From the NCBI GenBank assembly GCA_964396385.1, contig CAYNFH010000008.1:1-60749 (forward strand): 60,749 bases of DNA, given 5' to 3'. Of the stretch, positions 8,096-17,270 are shown piece after piece. Below the pieces are notes generated by a model. The model ran no database searches. It had not been told where the DNA came from and saw only the letters and a list, made by a program, of their open reading frames with translations. Origin of the DNA: CAYNFH01 sp964396385 (GTDB lineage Bacteria > Armatimonadota > Chthonomonadetes > Chthonomonadales > CAJBBX01). The position numbers and the translations under genes are program-made. Each line of letters starts with the position of its first letter. Within the stretch, counting starts at the first letter, position 1.

Positions 8096-8121
8096 AGAGC
8101 CCTCCTATTGGGGAGGGCTCT
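8096..8121 (+). terminator. Perfect 10-bp hairpin, terminator-like
   Basis: AGAGCCCTCC (8096-8105) and GGAGGGCTCT (8112-8121) pair perfectly around a 6-base loop. No run of T follows on either side, so termination efficiency is doubtful. The position after the microprotein gene fits a 3' end. Confidence 0.5.
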
Positions 8122-8337
8122 GATCCCTCCGAGCGGTTGCACCCGGCCCAGCGTCGGCCAGTTATTGGCTCCTGTTGAAGCTGTGGTCTGAAGGGAGCGC
8201 CGGGGGCGTAGCGGGTATGCGGTGAAGCCGGAACCGCCGCACGGACGAGGCCGTCTCTGCCTACGGCTGGCCCGATGACCCAGCGGGAGGAAGTAGTCGC
8301 CAGGATGCTGGTGCTCAACCTGGAGCGCGCCCGAAGG

Positions 8338-8650
8338 TTACCGCTCTAGCTGGAGGGGGATGCTCATGTTCATGGGCTTGGCCTCCGCGCAGCACGGCTG
8401 CGCCGCTCCGTCGGCCCCTACTCCGTCCATGTCGTCCAGCAGCACGTAGACCTCCCAGGCGGTGCCATCCGGGTCAAAGACCGACACCTTGTCCTGGAGC
8501 GCATAGCAGCAGGTGGTTAAGAGGACTCGCGCCTGCGGAAGTCAGCTGCTGCTGGAGCCTCCTCTTAAGCTGGCGCTCCAGCAGGTCGAACCTGGCTTAG
8601 CCTGGGTCCCTCTTGTGCGGCGCGGCGCCGAAGAGCGCCTCATAGAACGC
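8338..8650 (-). pseudogene. ArsI/CadI-family glyoxalase-fold metalloenzyme, decayed
   Basis: Two recognisable blocks remain. Upstream, AFYEALFGAAPHKRDPG is followed by TAA where the family has Tyr, then ARFDLLE. Downstream, TTCCYALQDKVSVFDPDGTA leads into WEVYVLLDDMD and a final CC pair. ArsI cleaves C-As bonds of trivalent organoarsenicals, and CadI-like proteins bind cadmium; the CCY and DPDG.AWEVY motifs are diagnostic. An in-frame TAA, a TGA at 8542-8544 and a missing middle section show that the gene is dead. It was once a heavy-metal or arsenic resistance gene. Confidence 0.7.
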
Positions 8651-8810
8651 CCGACGAACGCCGCCCTTGCCTGGAACTTCTGACCCCCCGGCAGGCTCCG
8701 AATCTGCCTCACTGCTTCCGGAGTTGATAGGAGTCGCTCTTCCAGAGGCGAAGAGTAGGGCAAACGGCCGAAGCGGGCTGGCACGCAAGAGAAAGGAAGG
8801 ATGGTAGCGA

Positions 8811-9074
8811 ATGGAAGCGTTTATCGCAACGGTCGTGCGAGCGCTCGTGGAGCATCCAGAGCGGGTGACCGTCCAGGCGGGCGACGTTGCCCCGGATGGG
8901 CGTCTAAGCTACACGGTGCAGGTGCTGCCGGCCGATGCCCGCTTCGCCATTGGCAGGGACGGCCGCCTGGCAGATGCGCTGCGGATACTCTGCTGGGCTG
9001 CGGCTCGAAAGCGGCGCCTGCCCCGTCCGGTCGTGGAGATTGTTGCCGACGAGCTCACGGAGCCTTCCGGCTAA
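8811..9074 (+). CDS. KhpA-like KH-domain RNA-binding protein
   Basis: The protein has 87 residues, close to the 75-90 of KhpA/YlqC. It begins MEAFIATVVRALVEHPERVT. The KH core is VLPADARFAIGRDGRLADALR, with the GxxG loop present as GRDG, and it ends KRRLPRPVVEIVADELTEPSG. ATG 8811 has GGAAGG upstream at a loose spacing. KhpA binds single-stranded RNA, usually as a partner of KhpB. The classical locus (rpsP-khpA-rimM) is absent here, so this is an extra copy; relatives lie at 4333 and 18696. Confidence 0.75.
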   Translation: MEAFIATVVRALVEHPERVTVQAGDVAPDGRLSYTVQVLPADARFAIGRDGRLADALRILCWAAARKRRLPRPVVEIVADELTEPSG

Positions 9075-9598
9075 GCCGCGATCCGCTCCTGTTGCGAAGC
9101 CGTCCTGCTCTCCAGCACCTTCAGCAGAGCGGCAACTACCTGCGGGTCAAACTGGCTGCCGCTCTGCCTGGCAATCTCTTCCACTGCTTCCTCACTCGTC
9201 CAGGCTCGCTTGTACGGCCGCTCGTTGGTGAGCGCGTCATAGACATCGGCCAAGGCGACGATGCGGGCTGTAAGCGGTATCGCTTCAGCGCTAAGCCCCT
9301 GTGGATACCCGCTGCCGTCCCACCGCTCGTGGTGACTGCGGGCGCTCTCTTCAGCGCAGCGCACCACCTCCGAGCGGCCGCCGGCCAGGATCTGCGCACG
9401 AATACCCTTGCGGGCTTGCTGTGGGTGTCGGTCTGGTCATCGTGGTACTCACACAGGAGCGCCAGGCGGTCCAGGATCTCGACTTGCGCCTCGGCGAACT
9501 CCCGCGTGCGCTCCCTACCCCCTCCTCCAGCCGGGCGTTCTGCTCCTTCATCTCTTCCGAGTGCCGTAGGTTTGCCTCATAAAGGGCGGCGTCCGCAG
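9071..9598 (-). pseudogene. HD-GYP phosphodiesterase remnant with internal deletion
   Basis: Read on the minus strand, the 5' part (EEMKEQNARLEEGV, then after a frameshift REFAEAQVEILDRLALL) matches the linker of the intact protein at 17263 (DLEEAQVEILERLASL). The next recognisable part is RAQILAGGRSEVVR and SHHERWDGSGYPQGLSAEAI through IARQSGSQFDPQVVAALLKV, the GYP half of the domain. The region with the HD and following metal ligands is deleted. At least one frameshift separates the blocks. It is a dead relative of the Wsp-operon regulator and lies just upstream of that operon. Confidence 0.75.
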
Positions 9599-9822
9599 CG
9601 TACCCCGGTAATCAAGTAGGGTCAAGCCTGCCCAGAAGCGCATATAGGAGAGCCACCTTTTGGCTGCCTCCACCCCCTAATGATTCTACTAGCCCCAGCC
9701 AGATTATATCTTGGACCTTTCCTTATGCGGCGGCAGGAGGGAAACACGCAGATGCCATTCCTGCCGTCCCCAGACGAATTCTGGGTGGGGCAAGCCCAAT
9801 CAATAAGAGCGAGCATCGGTAT

Positions 9823-11556
9823 ATGAAGTGGACTATCGGATCTAAGATCGCCGCCGGCTACGGGCTGGCACTCCTCACGCTCCTGGGCCTGGGCGCCTCC
9901 TCCTTTACCAGTGTCACCCGGTTTCTCAGGACTGCCGACTGGGTCGATCACACCTACAAAGTGATCGACAAGACCGACGCGGTCCTAAACGACTTGGTTG
10001 ATGGTGAGACCGGGGAGCGAGGGTTTGCCATCACCGGCAAAGACGCCTTTCTGGACCCCTACCAAAGGGGAACTGAGCGGGTGGGCACCGATCTGCGGGA
10101 AGTCCGCAAACTTACCGCCGACAACCGCATCCAGCAGCAGTTACTGGACGAGCTCGAACCGCTCGTAGCTGCCCGTCTTGCCGCCTGGAAGGAGGCCATC
10201 GAAGTTCGCAAGAGCCATGGCCTGGAAGCGGCGGCCGCGGACATCGGTACGGGCAAGGGCAAGGAGCACATGGATGCTATCCGGTCTGTCATCGCCAGGA
10301 TGAAGAAGACCGAGGCAGACCTTCTGGCAAAGCGCTCGGAAGAGGCAAACGCCAATGCCAGAACCACGATCGGCACCCTCATCGTCGGAATGTGTGTATC
10401 CGCCGTGCTCCTGTTCCTGATCGGCGCGATCATCGTTCGAAGCATCTCTGTACCCCTACGCCAGCTCACGAGCGCGTCCGAGCAGATCGCCTCAGGGGAC
10501 CTGAACGTGGTCCTCGGGACCGCAGAGCGCCAGGACGAGATCGGGGCGCTGTCCCAGGCTTTCACCCGTATGGCCGGCTCCCTGAAGCGTATGGCACAGG
10601 GCGCCGAGGAGGTCGCGAGCGGCAACCTGGCGGTGACGATCGCGCCTCAGTCTGAGAAGGATGTTATGGGCAATGCCCTGGCGGCGATGGTGGCAAGGCT
10701 CGGCGAGTTGATCGGTCAGGTGCAAAAGTCGGGCGTCCAAGTCAACACCTCCACTACAGAGATAGCCGCCACCTCCAAACAGCAGCAGGCTACCGCCAGC
10801 GAGATCTCCGCGACGACCGCGGAGATCAGCGCCACCTCAAAGCAGATTGCCGCGACTGCCAAGGAGCTTGTGAAGGCCATGGAGCAAGTCACGGACGTCG
10901 CGGAAAAGACGGCCGCGCTTGCCGGAAGCGGCCAGGCAGGACTTACCCGGATGGAAGCGACCATGTCCCAGATCACGGAAGCGTCCAGCGCCATCAGTGC
11001 GCGGCTGGCCGTGCTCAATGAGAAGGCCGGCAACATCAACACCGTCGTTACCACCATCACCAAGGTAGCAGACCAGACGAACCTCCTCTCCCTCAACGCG
11101 GCCATCGAGGCGGAGAAGGCCGGCGAGTATGGCCGAGGTTTTGGGGTGGTAGCGACCGAGATCCGGCGTCTGGCGGACCAGACCGCCGGCGCCACCAGCG
11201 ACATCGAGCAGATGGTCAAGGACATGCAGTCGGCCGTTGCGGCCGGCGTGATGGGCATGGACAAGTTCGCGGAGGAGGTCCGCCGCGGCGTAGAAGTCGT
11301 GGCCCAGGTGAGCGAGGAGCTCACCCAGATTATCGAGCAGGTACAGACGCTGACCCCGAACTTTGAGGCCGTAAGTGAAGGGATGCAGTCACAGGCACTC
11401 GGCGCGGAGCAGATCAGCGATGCCCTGTCGCAGCTTGGCGAGGCAGCCCAGCAGACGGTCGAATCCCTGCGGCAGGCAAACGCCGCCATCGACCAGCTTA
11501 GCGACGCCACCGGCGGGCTTCAAGTCGGCGTCTCCCGGTTTGTCCTGCAGGCATAG
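9823..11556 (+). CDS. wspA: Methyl-accepting chemotaxis protein, WspA-like
   Basis: The protein has 577 residues. TM1 is at about 10-30. A CHASE3 domain covers about 40-180, with the hallmark DLVDGETGERGFAITGKDAF. TM2 is at about 187-209, then HAMP (PLRQLTSASEQIASGDL) and a second HAMP-like segment (EEVASGNLAVTIAP). The signalling tip is DQTNLLSLNAAIEAEKAGEY followed by GRGF and EIRRLADQT, matching the WspA class more closely than flagellar receptors. It sits in the inner membrane and should activate the CheA at 13942 through the CheW at 11562. It is the first gene of a six-gene operon. The region 9599-9822 has no gene and should hold the promoter. Confidence 0.9.
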   Translation: MKWTIGSKIAAGYGLALLTLLGLGASSFTSVTRFLRTADWVDHTYKVIDKTDAVLNDLVDGETGERGFAITGKDAFLDPYQRGTERVGTDLREVRKLTADNRIQQQLLDELEPLVAARLAAWKEAIEVRKSHGLEAAAADIGTGKGKEHMDAIRSVIARMKKTEADLLAKRSEEANANARTTIGTLIVGMCVSAVLLFLIGAIIVRSISVPLRQLTSASEQIASGDLNVVLGTAERQDEIGALSQAFTRMAGSLKRMAQGAEEVASGNLAVTIAPQSEKDVMGNALAAMVARLGELIGQVQKSGVQVNTSTTEIAATSKQQQATASEISATTAEISATSKQIAATAKELVKAMEQVTDVAEKTAALAGSGQAGLTRMEATMSQITEASSAISARLAVLNEKAGNINTVVTTITKVADQTNLLSLNAAIEAEKAGEYGRGFGVVATEIRRLADQTAGATSDIEQMVKDMQSAVAAGVMGMDKFAEEVRRGVEVVAQVSEELTQIIEQVQTLTPNFEAVSEGMQSQALGAEQISDALSQLGEAAQQTVESLRQANAAIDQLSDATGGLQVGVSRFVLQA

Positions 11557-11561
11557 GGTCC

Positions 11562-12053
11562 GTGCTCTATCTCGTCTTTCAACTGGGAAGCGACCGTTAC
11601 GCCCTGCAGACGGGTCACATAGCGGAGGTGCTGCCGATGTTGGCGGTCAAGGCGATCCCGCTGGCGGCGCCCGGCATCTGCGGCGTTATCAACTACCACG
11701 GGACTCCCGTACCCCTCATCGATCTGGCGGCCCTGGCGCTCGGCAGGCCCTCTGAAGCGCGAATGAGTACGCGCATCCTGATGGTGAGCTGCTCGCTCGG
11801 CGGTGAGGCGCGCCTGCTGGGCCTCCTGGCGGAGCATGCGACCGAGGTGGTCAGACGGTCCGAGGAAGATTTCGCAGACCCGGGTGTGACCGTGGCGGAA
11901 GCGCGCTACCTGGGGCCGGTCGCTGTTGATGAACGGGGAATCCTTCAGCGGCTGGAACCGGACGAACTGCTCACCGAAGAGGTCCGCGTTCAGCTTTTTC
12001 AACAACTCGAAGAGGCGTTCCCTCTGCATTGCGAGCTGGAGGGCGCATCCTGA
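11562..12053 (+). CDS. wspB: CheW coupling protein (WspB-like)
   Basis: The protein has 163 residues and one CheW domain: LVFQLGSDRYALQTGHIAEV at the N-terminus, and ICGVINYHGTPVPLIDLAAL as the central CheW motif. It links the receptor at 9823 to the CheA at 13942. GTG 11562 follows the receptor stop by 5 bases. The stop codon overlaps the next start in a TGATG arrangement, so translation is coupled. In Wsp systems this position is WspB. Confidence 0.88.
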   Translation: MLYLVFQLGSDRYALQTGHIAEVLPMLAVKAIPLAAPGICGVINYHGTPVPLIDLAALALGRPSEARMSTRILMVSCSLGGEARLLGLLAEHATEVVRRSEEDFADPGVTVAEARYLGPVAVDERGILQRLEPDELLTEEVRVQLFQQLEEAFPLHCELEGAS

Positions 12054-13945
12054 TGGCGCTCGAGCAGATTGAGGCCTTGCTGGGGCAGACCATAGGAGTT
12101 GACGCAGCCACCGTAGGACCCGCCTTCATTCGGCGGGCCGTCTCGGCGCGCATGGCTTGCCACGGTGTCAGGCGTACCGACGATTACTGGCGCCTGCTAC
12201 GGGAAGACCAGCAGGAGACGCAGGACCTGATCGACGCCGTCGTGGTGCCGGAGACGTGGTTCTTTCGAGGAAAAGAAGCTTTCGACGCGCTGGTGCACCT
12301 GGCAATCAGCGAATGGCTTCCGGCCCACCCCGCCGCGCCGCTGCGCGCGCTCAGTGTCCCCTGTTCCACGGGCGAAGAACCCTACTCGATGGTTATGGCG
12401 CTGCTGGATGCCGGTCTGCCGGCGGAGCGCCTCCACATCGACGCAGTCGACGTGAGCGCAAAGAGTTTGGCTCTCGCGCTGCACGCGGAGTACGGCGCTC
12501 ACTCCTTTCGATCATCCGACCTCGGCTTCCGAGACCGCCACTTCCGCCAGGCTTCCGGCCGTTACGCCCTGGCGAAGCGGATACGCCGTCCGGTGCACTT
12601 CCGGCAAGGCAATCTGGTGGATCCGGACCTCCTATCTGGTGAAGAGCCGTACGACATAGTTTTCTGCCGCAACGTCTTGATCTACTTTGATGTCCAGTCG
12701 CAGTGCCGGGCCCTTCTGCTGCTCCAGAGATTGCTCAAGCCGGACGGGGTGCTCTTCGTGGGCCCGGCCGAAGCAGTGCTCGCCATGGGCCATGGCTTTA
12801 CCCCGGTCCGCCGTTCGGGCGCCTTCGCGTACCGCAAATTGACCGCGGAGAGGCGAGATCCCGGCACCACGCCCCTGCGCCGCCAGGCCAAGGCTGCACC
12901 GGCACGGCAGGCACCGTCCGCACGGACGCCCGCCACCCGGACAAGAAGGGCCGGAGCGCCCGCCGCGCGTGCCGCAGTGCAACCCGTCCGGGACCTCCAA
13001 CCGAACGCCGACTTGGAGACCGCGAGGCAACTGGCGGACACCGGACGGCTGCACGAAGCGCGGGCGATCTGCGAGGCCTATCTGGGCACGGACGGGTTAT
13101 CGGCTCCCGCATACTATCTGCTCGGCCTGGTAGAAGATGCGCTTGGCAACTCACGCCGCGCCGCCGAGTGCTACCGCAAGGCGATCTACCTGGATCCAGA
13201 TCATGCCGAGTCGCTGAGCCACCTTGCCCTGCTGAGTGAGACGGAGGGTGACCGGCAGAGTGCCAAGCGCTTGCTGGCTCGCGCCGAGCAGGTCCGGCGG
13301 CGCAGCACATCGACGGGAGCAGGGATACGCATGGCCATTTATGACATACAACCCGGATCCACTGCGCCGAGCGAGATCCTTTCGGCGATGGGCGCTGCCC
13401 CATTGCTGGACCGAGACCTTCCACCTGACTATGTACGTGAGTGGACGGCTCGCATCGCCGCAGAGGAAGCGACAGAGGAGACCGGGGCCGTGCCGGTCCT
13501 GGTGTTTCGCATCCAGGCGGAATGGCTCGCTCTGCCCACCCAGGTAGTTCTTGAAGTGGCTCCGCGGCGCGCCTTTCATCGGATTCCCCACCGGGCGGAC
13601 AGCATAGTTTCTGGGCTGGTGACCGTCTGGGGCGAACTGGTGCTTTACGCGTCTCTCAGCGCCCTGCTGGGTATCGAGCCGGCGCAGAGATCCGCATCGG
13701 CCAAGCCGCGCGCCATTCCGGAGCGTATGCTGCTGGTTGCCGCGGAAGGCGGACGTGTCGCTCTGGAGGTCGATGAAGTCGCGGGCCTGGATCGCTACCA
13801 TCCGACAGAGCTCGAGGAGATACCGGCGACCCTCGCCAGGGCGTCGACTGCCTACAGCGTTGGGTTGCTGCGCCGGCAGGATCACACGATTGCTTGCCTC
13901 GATGCGGAACTGCTGTTCTACAGCCTGTCCAAGGGCATGTCATGA
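12053..13945 (+). CDS. CheR methyltransferase-TPR-CheW fusion (WspC plus WspD)
   Basis: The protein has 630 residues. Residues 1-265 are a CheR methyltransferase: VVPETWFFRGKEAFDAL, the SAM site VPCSTGEEPYSMVMAL, and DIVFCRNVLIYFD. An Ala/Arg/Pro-rich linker (about 270-320) precedes TPR repeats (about 325-415, ADTGRLHEARAICEAYLG and AYYLLGLVEDALGNSRRAAE). The C-terminal third (about 470-630) is a CheW domain (PVLVFRIQAEWLALPTQVVL, GLVTVWGELVLYASLSALLG). Canonical Wsp operons encode the CheR-TPR protein WspC and the CheW WspD as separate neighbouring genes. Here they are one chain. It should methylate the receptor and may also dock in the array. Confidence 0.9.
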   Translation: MALEQIEALLGQTIGVDAATVGPAFIRRAVSARMACHGVRRTDDYWRLLREDQQETQDLIDAVVVPETWFFRGKEAFDALVHLAISEWLPAHPAAPLRALSVPCSTGEEPYSMVMALLDAGLPAERLHIDAVDVSAKSLALALHAEYGAHSFRSSDLGFRDRHFRQASGRYALAKRIRRPVHFRQGNLVDPDLLSGEEPYDIVFCRNVLIYFDVQSQCRALLLLQRLLKPDGVLFVGPAEAVLAMGHGFTPVRRSGAFAYRKLTAERRDPGTTPLRRQAKAAPARQAPSARTPATRTRRAGAPAARAAVQPVRDLQPNADLETARQLADTGRLHEARAICEAYLGTDGLSAPAYYLLGLVEDALGNSRRAAECYRKAIYLDPDHAESLSHLALLSETEGDRQSAKRLLARAEQVRRRSTSTGAGIRMAIYDIQPGSTAPSEILSAMGAAPLLDRDLPPDYVREWTARIAAEEATEETGAVPVLVFRIQAEWLALPTQVVLEVAPRRAFHRIPHRADSIVSGLVTVWGELVLYASLSALLGIEPAQRSASAKPRAIPERMLLVAAEGGRVALEVDEVAGLDRYHPTELEEIPATLARASTAYSVGLLRRQDHTIACLDAELLFYSLSKGMS

Positions 13946-16215
13946 GCGCGGATAACAGGGACCTGAGCGCCCTCTCCATGCAGGAGCTCTTCCTGCTGGA
14001 GCTGGAGAACCAGTCCGGCATTCTGACGCAAGGCCTGCTTCACCTGGAGCAGGCCCCTCGCTCACCGCAGCTTCTGGAAAGCCTCATGCGGGCCGCACAC
14101 TCCATCAAGGGCGCCGCGCGCATGGTAGATCTCGACCTTGCGGTGCGTGTCGCCCATGCCATGGAAGATTACTTTGAGGCCGCCCGGCAGGCTGAAAGCC
14201 CCATTTCGCCCGGACAGATCGACCTCATGCTCCGGTGCGTAGACCTGCTCTCCCGAATGGCGGACGGCTCGACAGCACCCGCCCTGCAGATTCAGACCGA
14301 AGTAGAGGAGATGTTAGCGGGCCTGCAGGAGCCCGACCTTGTTGCCCCGGACACGCCCACCACGCCGCCGCTCAGGCTCGTGACGTCCACCAGCCCTGGC
14401 GCACCCGCCGAACCCAGGGCAGAGCCAGCTCGGACGGCGGCGGCTCCGCCACGGCATCCCGAGACCCCTGCCCGGGACCTGCGCGTGGCGGCAGACAACG
14501 TGAGCCGGCTGCTCGGTCTGGCCGGGGAATCGCTCGTGTCCTCCCGCTGGCTTGATACCTACACTGCAGACTCGGCGCGTCTCAAACGAGTCCAGTATGA
14601 GCTGAGCCGCTCCCTGGACGGATTGCGTCAGTCGCTGGCCGCTGCCGGTCTGGGTGAGCGCGTGGTTGGACGGCTGGAGGAGGCGCGGCGCCACAACAGC
14701 CGCCTCGGGGAAGCACTGAACGACCGTCTGGAGGAGATTGAAGAGTTCGATCGGCGGTTCAGCAACCTCTCGCAGCGGCTCTATCAAGAGGTGCTGGACT
14801 GCCGCATGCGACCGTTTGCCGACTGTGTCCACGGGCTACCCCGCATGGTCCGCGACGTGGCGCGCAGCCTGGGCAAGGAAGTCAAGCTCGAGATTACGGG
14901 CGAGACAACCCGGGTGGACCGGGACATCCTGGAACGCATTGAGGCTCCACTTGGCCACCTCTTGCGTAACGCGGTCGACCACGGCATCGAGCCACCGGAA
15001 GAGCGCCGGGCCGCCCAGAAGCCGGCTGCCGGCTCAGTACGCGTGGAGGCGCGCCATCACGCGGGAATGCTGCTCATCTCCGTGGAGGACGATGGACGCG
15101 GAGTAGTTCCGGAAGTTATCCGCCGGGCTGTTGTGCGCCAGGGTCTGGCCGACATGGCGGTGGCGCAGCAGCTCACCGAGCCGGAACTCCTGGAATTCCT
15201 CTTTCTCCCCGGCTTCACCCTTAAGGGCGAGGTGACCGAGATCTCGGGCCGCGGCGTCGGACTGGACGTGGTGCGGACCATGGCCAGGGAGATCGGCGGC
15301 AGGGTGCTGACCTCCTCCCGGCCCGGTGAGGGCATGCGCATAGAGCTCCAGCTTCCGCTTACGCTCTCCGTGATCCGCGGTCTGGTGGTGGAGATATCCG
15401 GGGAGCCCTACGCGTTCCCGCTTGCGCGGGTTACAGCCGCTGCTCGCGTGCCGCAGGCAGACATAGAGCTGGTGGAAGGGCGCCAGCACTTCCCGTATAA
15501 CGACCTCCATATCGGCCTCGTTCCGTCCCACCAAATCCTGGAACTGCCGGCTTCGGAGCCAGCAGGAGGCGATGTGGCGGTGGTTATCGTGGGCGAGCAC
15601 ACAGGCCTGTACGGGCTGGTTGTGGACCGCTTTCTGGGTGAGCACGAGCTGGCGGTGCGGCCTCTTGACCCGCGCCTGGGCAAGGTAAAGGACATCAGCT
15701 CCGCGGCGCTCATGCCGGACCAGACGCCCGTCCTGGTAGTGGATGTGGACGACCTCATCCGCTCGATTGAGAACCTGGTCTCTGGCGGTAGGCTTGCCCA
15801 CGTCGGCCCGGATGGCTCAGGGTCCGGTGCAGACCGGCGGAAACGGGTGCTGGTGGTAGACGATTCACTCACTGTACGCGAGCTGGAGCGGAAGCTCATC
15901 GCCAGCAGAGGCTACGAGGTCGACGTGGCGGTAGACGGCATGGACGGCTGGAACGCCGCACGCTCCGGGCAGTACGACCTGATAGTCACCGACGTGGACA
16001 TGCCCCGCATGGACGGCATCGAGCTTGTCGCGCGGATTAAGCAGGATGCCCGCCTCCAGTCCGTGCCGATAATGATTGTGTCCTATAAGGATCGGGAGGA
16101 GGATCGCCGCCGCGGGTTGGATGCCGGCGCCGACTACTACCTGACCAAGGGCAGTTTCCATGATGAAACGCTGCTCCAGGCGCTTAGGGACCTGATCGGA
16201 GACGCAGCCGCATGA
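13942..16215 (+). CDS. wspE: CheA-REC hybrid histidine kinase (WspE-like)
   Basis: The protein has 757 residues. The N-terminal Hpt domain carries phospho-acceptor His in RAAHSIKGAARMVDLDLAVR (about residues 52-60). A Pro/Ala linker follows, then the dimerisation helices, HATPase with LGHLLRNAVDHGIEPPEER and GRGVGLDVVRTM, and a CheW-like P5 domain (IRGLVVEISGEPYAFPLARV). The C-terminal receiver (about 635-757) has VLVVDDSLT, Asp in VTDVDMPRMDG and Lys in YLTKGSF. ATG 13942 overlaps the preceding stop (ATGA). It autophosphorylates and should pass phosphate to the CheB receiver and to the regulator at 17263. The P2 domain is not evident, as in WspE. Confidence 0.9.
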   Translation: MSADNRDLSALSMQELFLLELENQSGILTQGLLHLEQAPRSPQLLESLMRAAHSIKGAARMVDLDLAVRVAHAMEDYFEAARQAESPISPGQIDLMLRCVDLLSRMADGSTAPALQIQTEVEEMLAGLQEPDLVAPDTPTTPPLRLVTSTSPGAPAEPRAEPARTAAAPPRHPETPARDLRVAADNVSRLLGLAGESLVSSRWLDTYTADSARLKRVQYELSRSLDGLRQSLAAAGLGERVVGRLEEARRHNSRLGEALNDRLEEIEEFDRRFSNLSQRLYQEVLDCRMRPFADCVHGLPRMVRDVARSLGKEVKLEITGETTRVDRDILERIEAPLGHLLRNAVDHGIEPPEERRAAQKPAAGSVRVEARHHAGMLLISVEDDGRGVVPEVIRRAVVRQGLADMAVAQQLTEPELLEFLFLPGFTLKGEVTEISGRGVGLDVVRTMAREIGGRVLTSSRPGEGMRIELQLPLTLSVIRGLVVEISGEPYAFPLARVTAAARVPQADIELVEGRQHFPYNDLHIGLVPSHQILELPASEPAGGDVAVVIVGEHTGLYGLVVDRFLGEHELAVRPLDPRLGKVKDISSAALMPDQTPVLVVDVDDLIRSIENLVSGGRLAHVGPDGSGSGADRRKRVLVVDDSLTVRELERKLIASRGYEVDVAVDGMDGWNAARSGQYDLIVTDVDMPRMDGIELVARIKQDARLQSVPIMIVSYKDREEDRRRGLDAGADYYLTKGSFHDETLLQALRDLIGDAAA

Positions 16216-17270
16216 GGATTGCCATCGTTAACGATTCGGTAATGGCCGTTGAGGCGCTATCGCGCGTTGTGAGGAGTGTCCCGCAGAACCAGATCGCGTG
16301 GGTCGCCTCTGATGGCGCCCAGGCGGTGGCTCGCTGCGCTGAGGATACGCCGGACCTGATCCTGATGGACCTCTACATGCCTGTAATGGGCGGGGTGGAG
16401 GCGACGCGGCGCATTATGGCCCGGACTCCCTGCGCCATCCTGATCGTGACGGCCGCCACCAATGGACACGCGCCAGAAGTCTTTGGCGCGCTTGGGGCGG
16501 GCGCCCTGGACGCAGTGGATACGCCGCGCCTCGGCGCCGGGGGAGCCATGAACGGTGGAGCAGGACTCATCGCCAAGATCCGCACCGTCGGGATACTCAC
16601 GGGTCTCGGGACGGGCCGGAGTGATCCTCAGGCAGCTTTCCCAACAGGAAAACTGCGGACCCCGGCCCGCTGCGACCTCCTGGTCGCCATAGGCGCATCT
16701 GCCGGCGGACCCGCCGCGCTGGCCTCAATCCTGGCCTCACTGCCCCGGGCTTACCCCGGTGCGCTCGTTATCGTCCAGCACGTCGACGCCCAGTTTGCTC
16801 CCCTTCTCACCCGCTGGCTGAATGAGCGATCCAGCCTGCCGGTGCGTTTGGCGCGGGAGGGAGACCGGCCAGAGCCCGGAGTGGCCCTGGTGGCAGGAAC
16901 CGGCGATCACCTGGCGCTGAGCGGCGCTCGTTCCCTCGGCTATACGCCGGACCCTCGCGATCTGCCCTATCGCCCCTCTATTGACCTGTTCTTTGAAAGT
17001 GTTGTCCGGCACTGGCGGGGCAGAGCGGCAGGCGTTCTGCTCACCGGCATGGGTCGAGACGGCGCCATGGGGCTGAAGGCGCTGCGCGATGCCCGCCACA
17101 CCACGCTTGCCCAAGACCAAGCTACATCCGCCGTCTATGGAATGCCCAAGGCCGCGGCGGAGATGGAAGCCGCTCACTTGATTCTTCCGCTCCAACAGAT
17201 CGCTCCAAGACTGGTAGACCTCGTCCGCGAGCGGCCGGCGATGGAGATACGAGGACACTCAAATGGATGA
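16212..17270 (+). CDS. wspF: CheB receptor methylesterase (WspF-like)
   Basis: The protein has 352 residues. A receiver covers residues 1-120 (IAIVNDSVMAVEALSRVV, Asp in LILMDLYMPVMGG). The methylesterase (about 160-345) has catalytic Ser in VAIGASAGGPAALASIL, His in VIVQHVDAQFA and Asp in LLTGMGRDGAMGLKALR. It resets receptor methylation. In Pseudomonas, loss of WspF locks the pathway on, so this is the adaptation arm. ATG overlaps the CheA stop by 4 bases. Confidence 0.92.
   Translation: MRIAIVNDSVMAVEALSRVVRSVPQNQIAWVASDGAQAVARCAEDTPDLILMDLYMPVMGGVEATRRIMARTPCAILIVTAATNGHAPEVFGALGAGALDAVDTPRLGAGGAMNGGAGLIAKIRTVGILTGLGTGRSDPQAAFPTGKLRTPARCDLLVAIGASAGGPAALASILASLPRAYPGALVIVQHVDAQFAPLLTRWLNERSSLPVRLAREGDRPEPGVALVAGTGDHLALSGARSLGYTPDPRDLPYRPSIDLFFESVVRHWRGRAAGVLLTGMGRDGAMGLKALRDARHTTLAQDQATSAVYGMPKAAAEMEAAHLILPLQQIAPRLVDLVRERPAMEIRGHSNG

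Noticed and set aside
9136..9399. HD-GYP fragments as functional short proteins
   Set aside because: The catalytic HD half is missing and frames are broken. It is treated as one pseudogene.
9700..9822. Possible c-di-GMP riboswitch before the Wsp-like operon
   Set aside because: CACGCAG is reminiscent of the class I element, but the paired GGACGCAAAGCC-type half and tetraloop region are absent.
10716..11510. 264-residue open frame antisense to the MCP gene
   Set aside because: It is Ser/Ala/Thr-rich and mirrors the coiled-coil coding sequence of the receptor. It has no ribosome binding site or domain and is a GC-driven shadow.
15034..15801. 255-residue minus-strand open frame inside cheA
   Set aside because: It is antisense to the HATPase and CheW parts of CheA, which are unmistakable.
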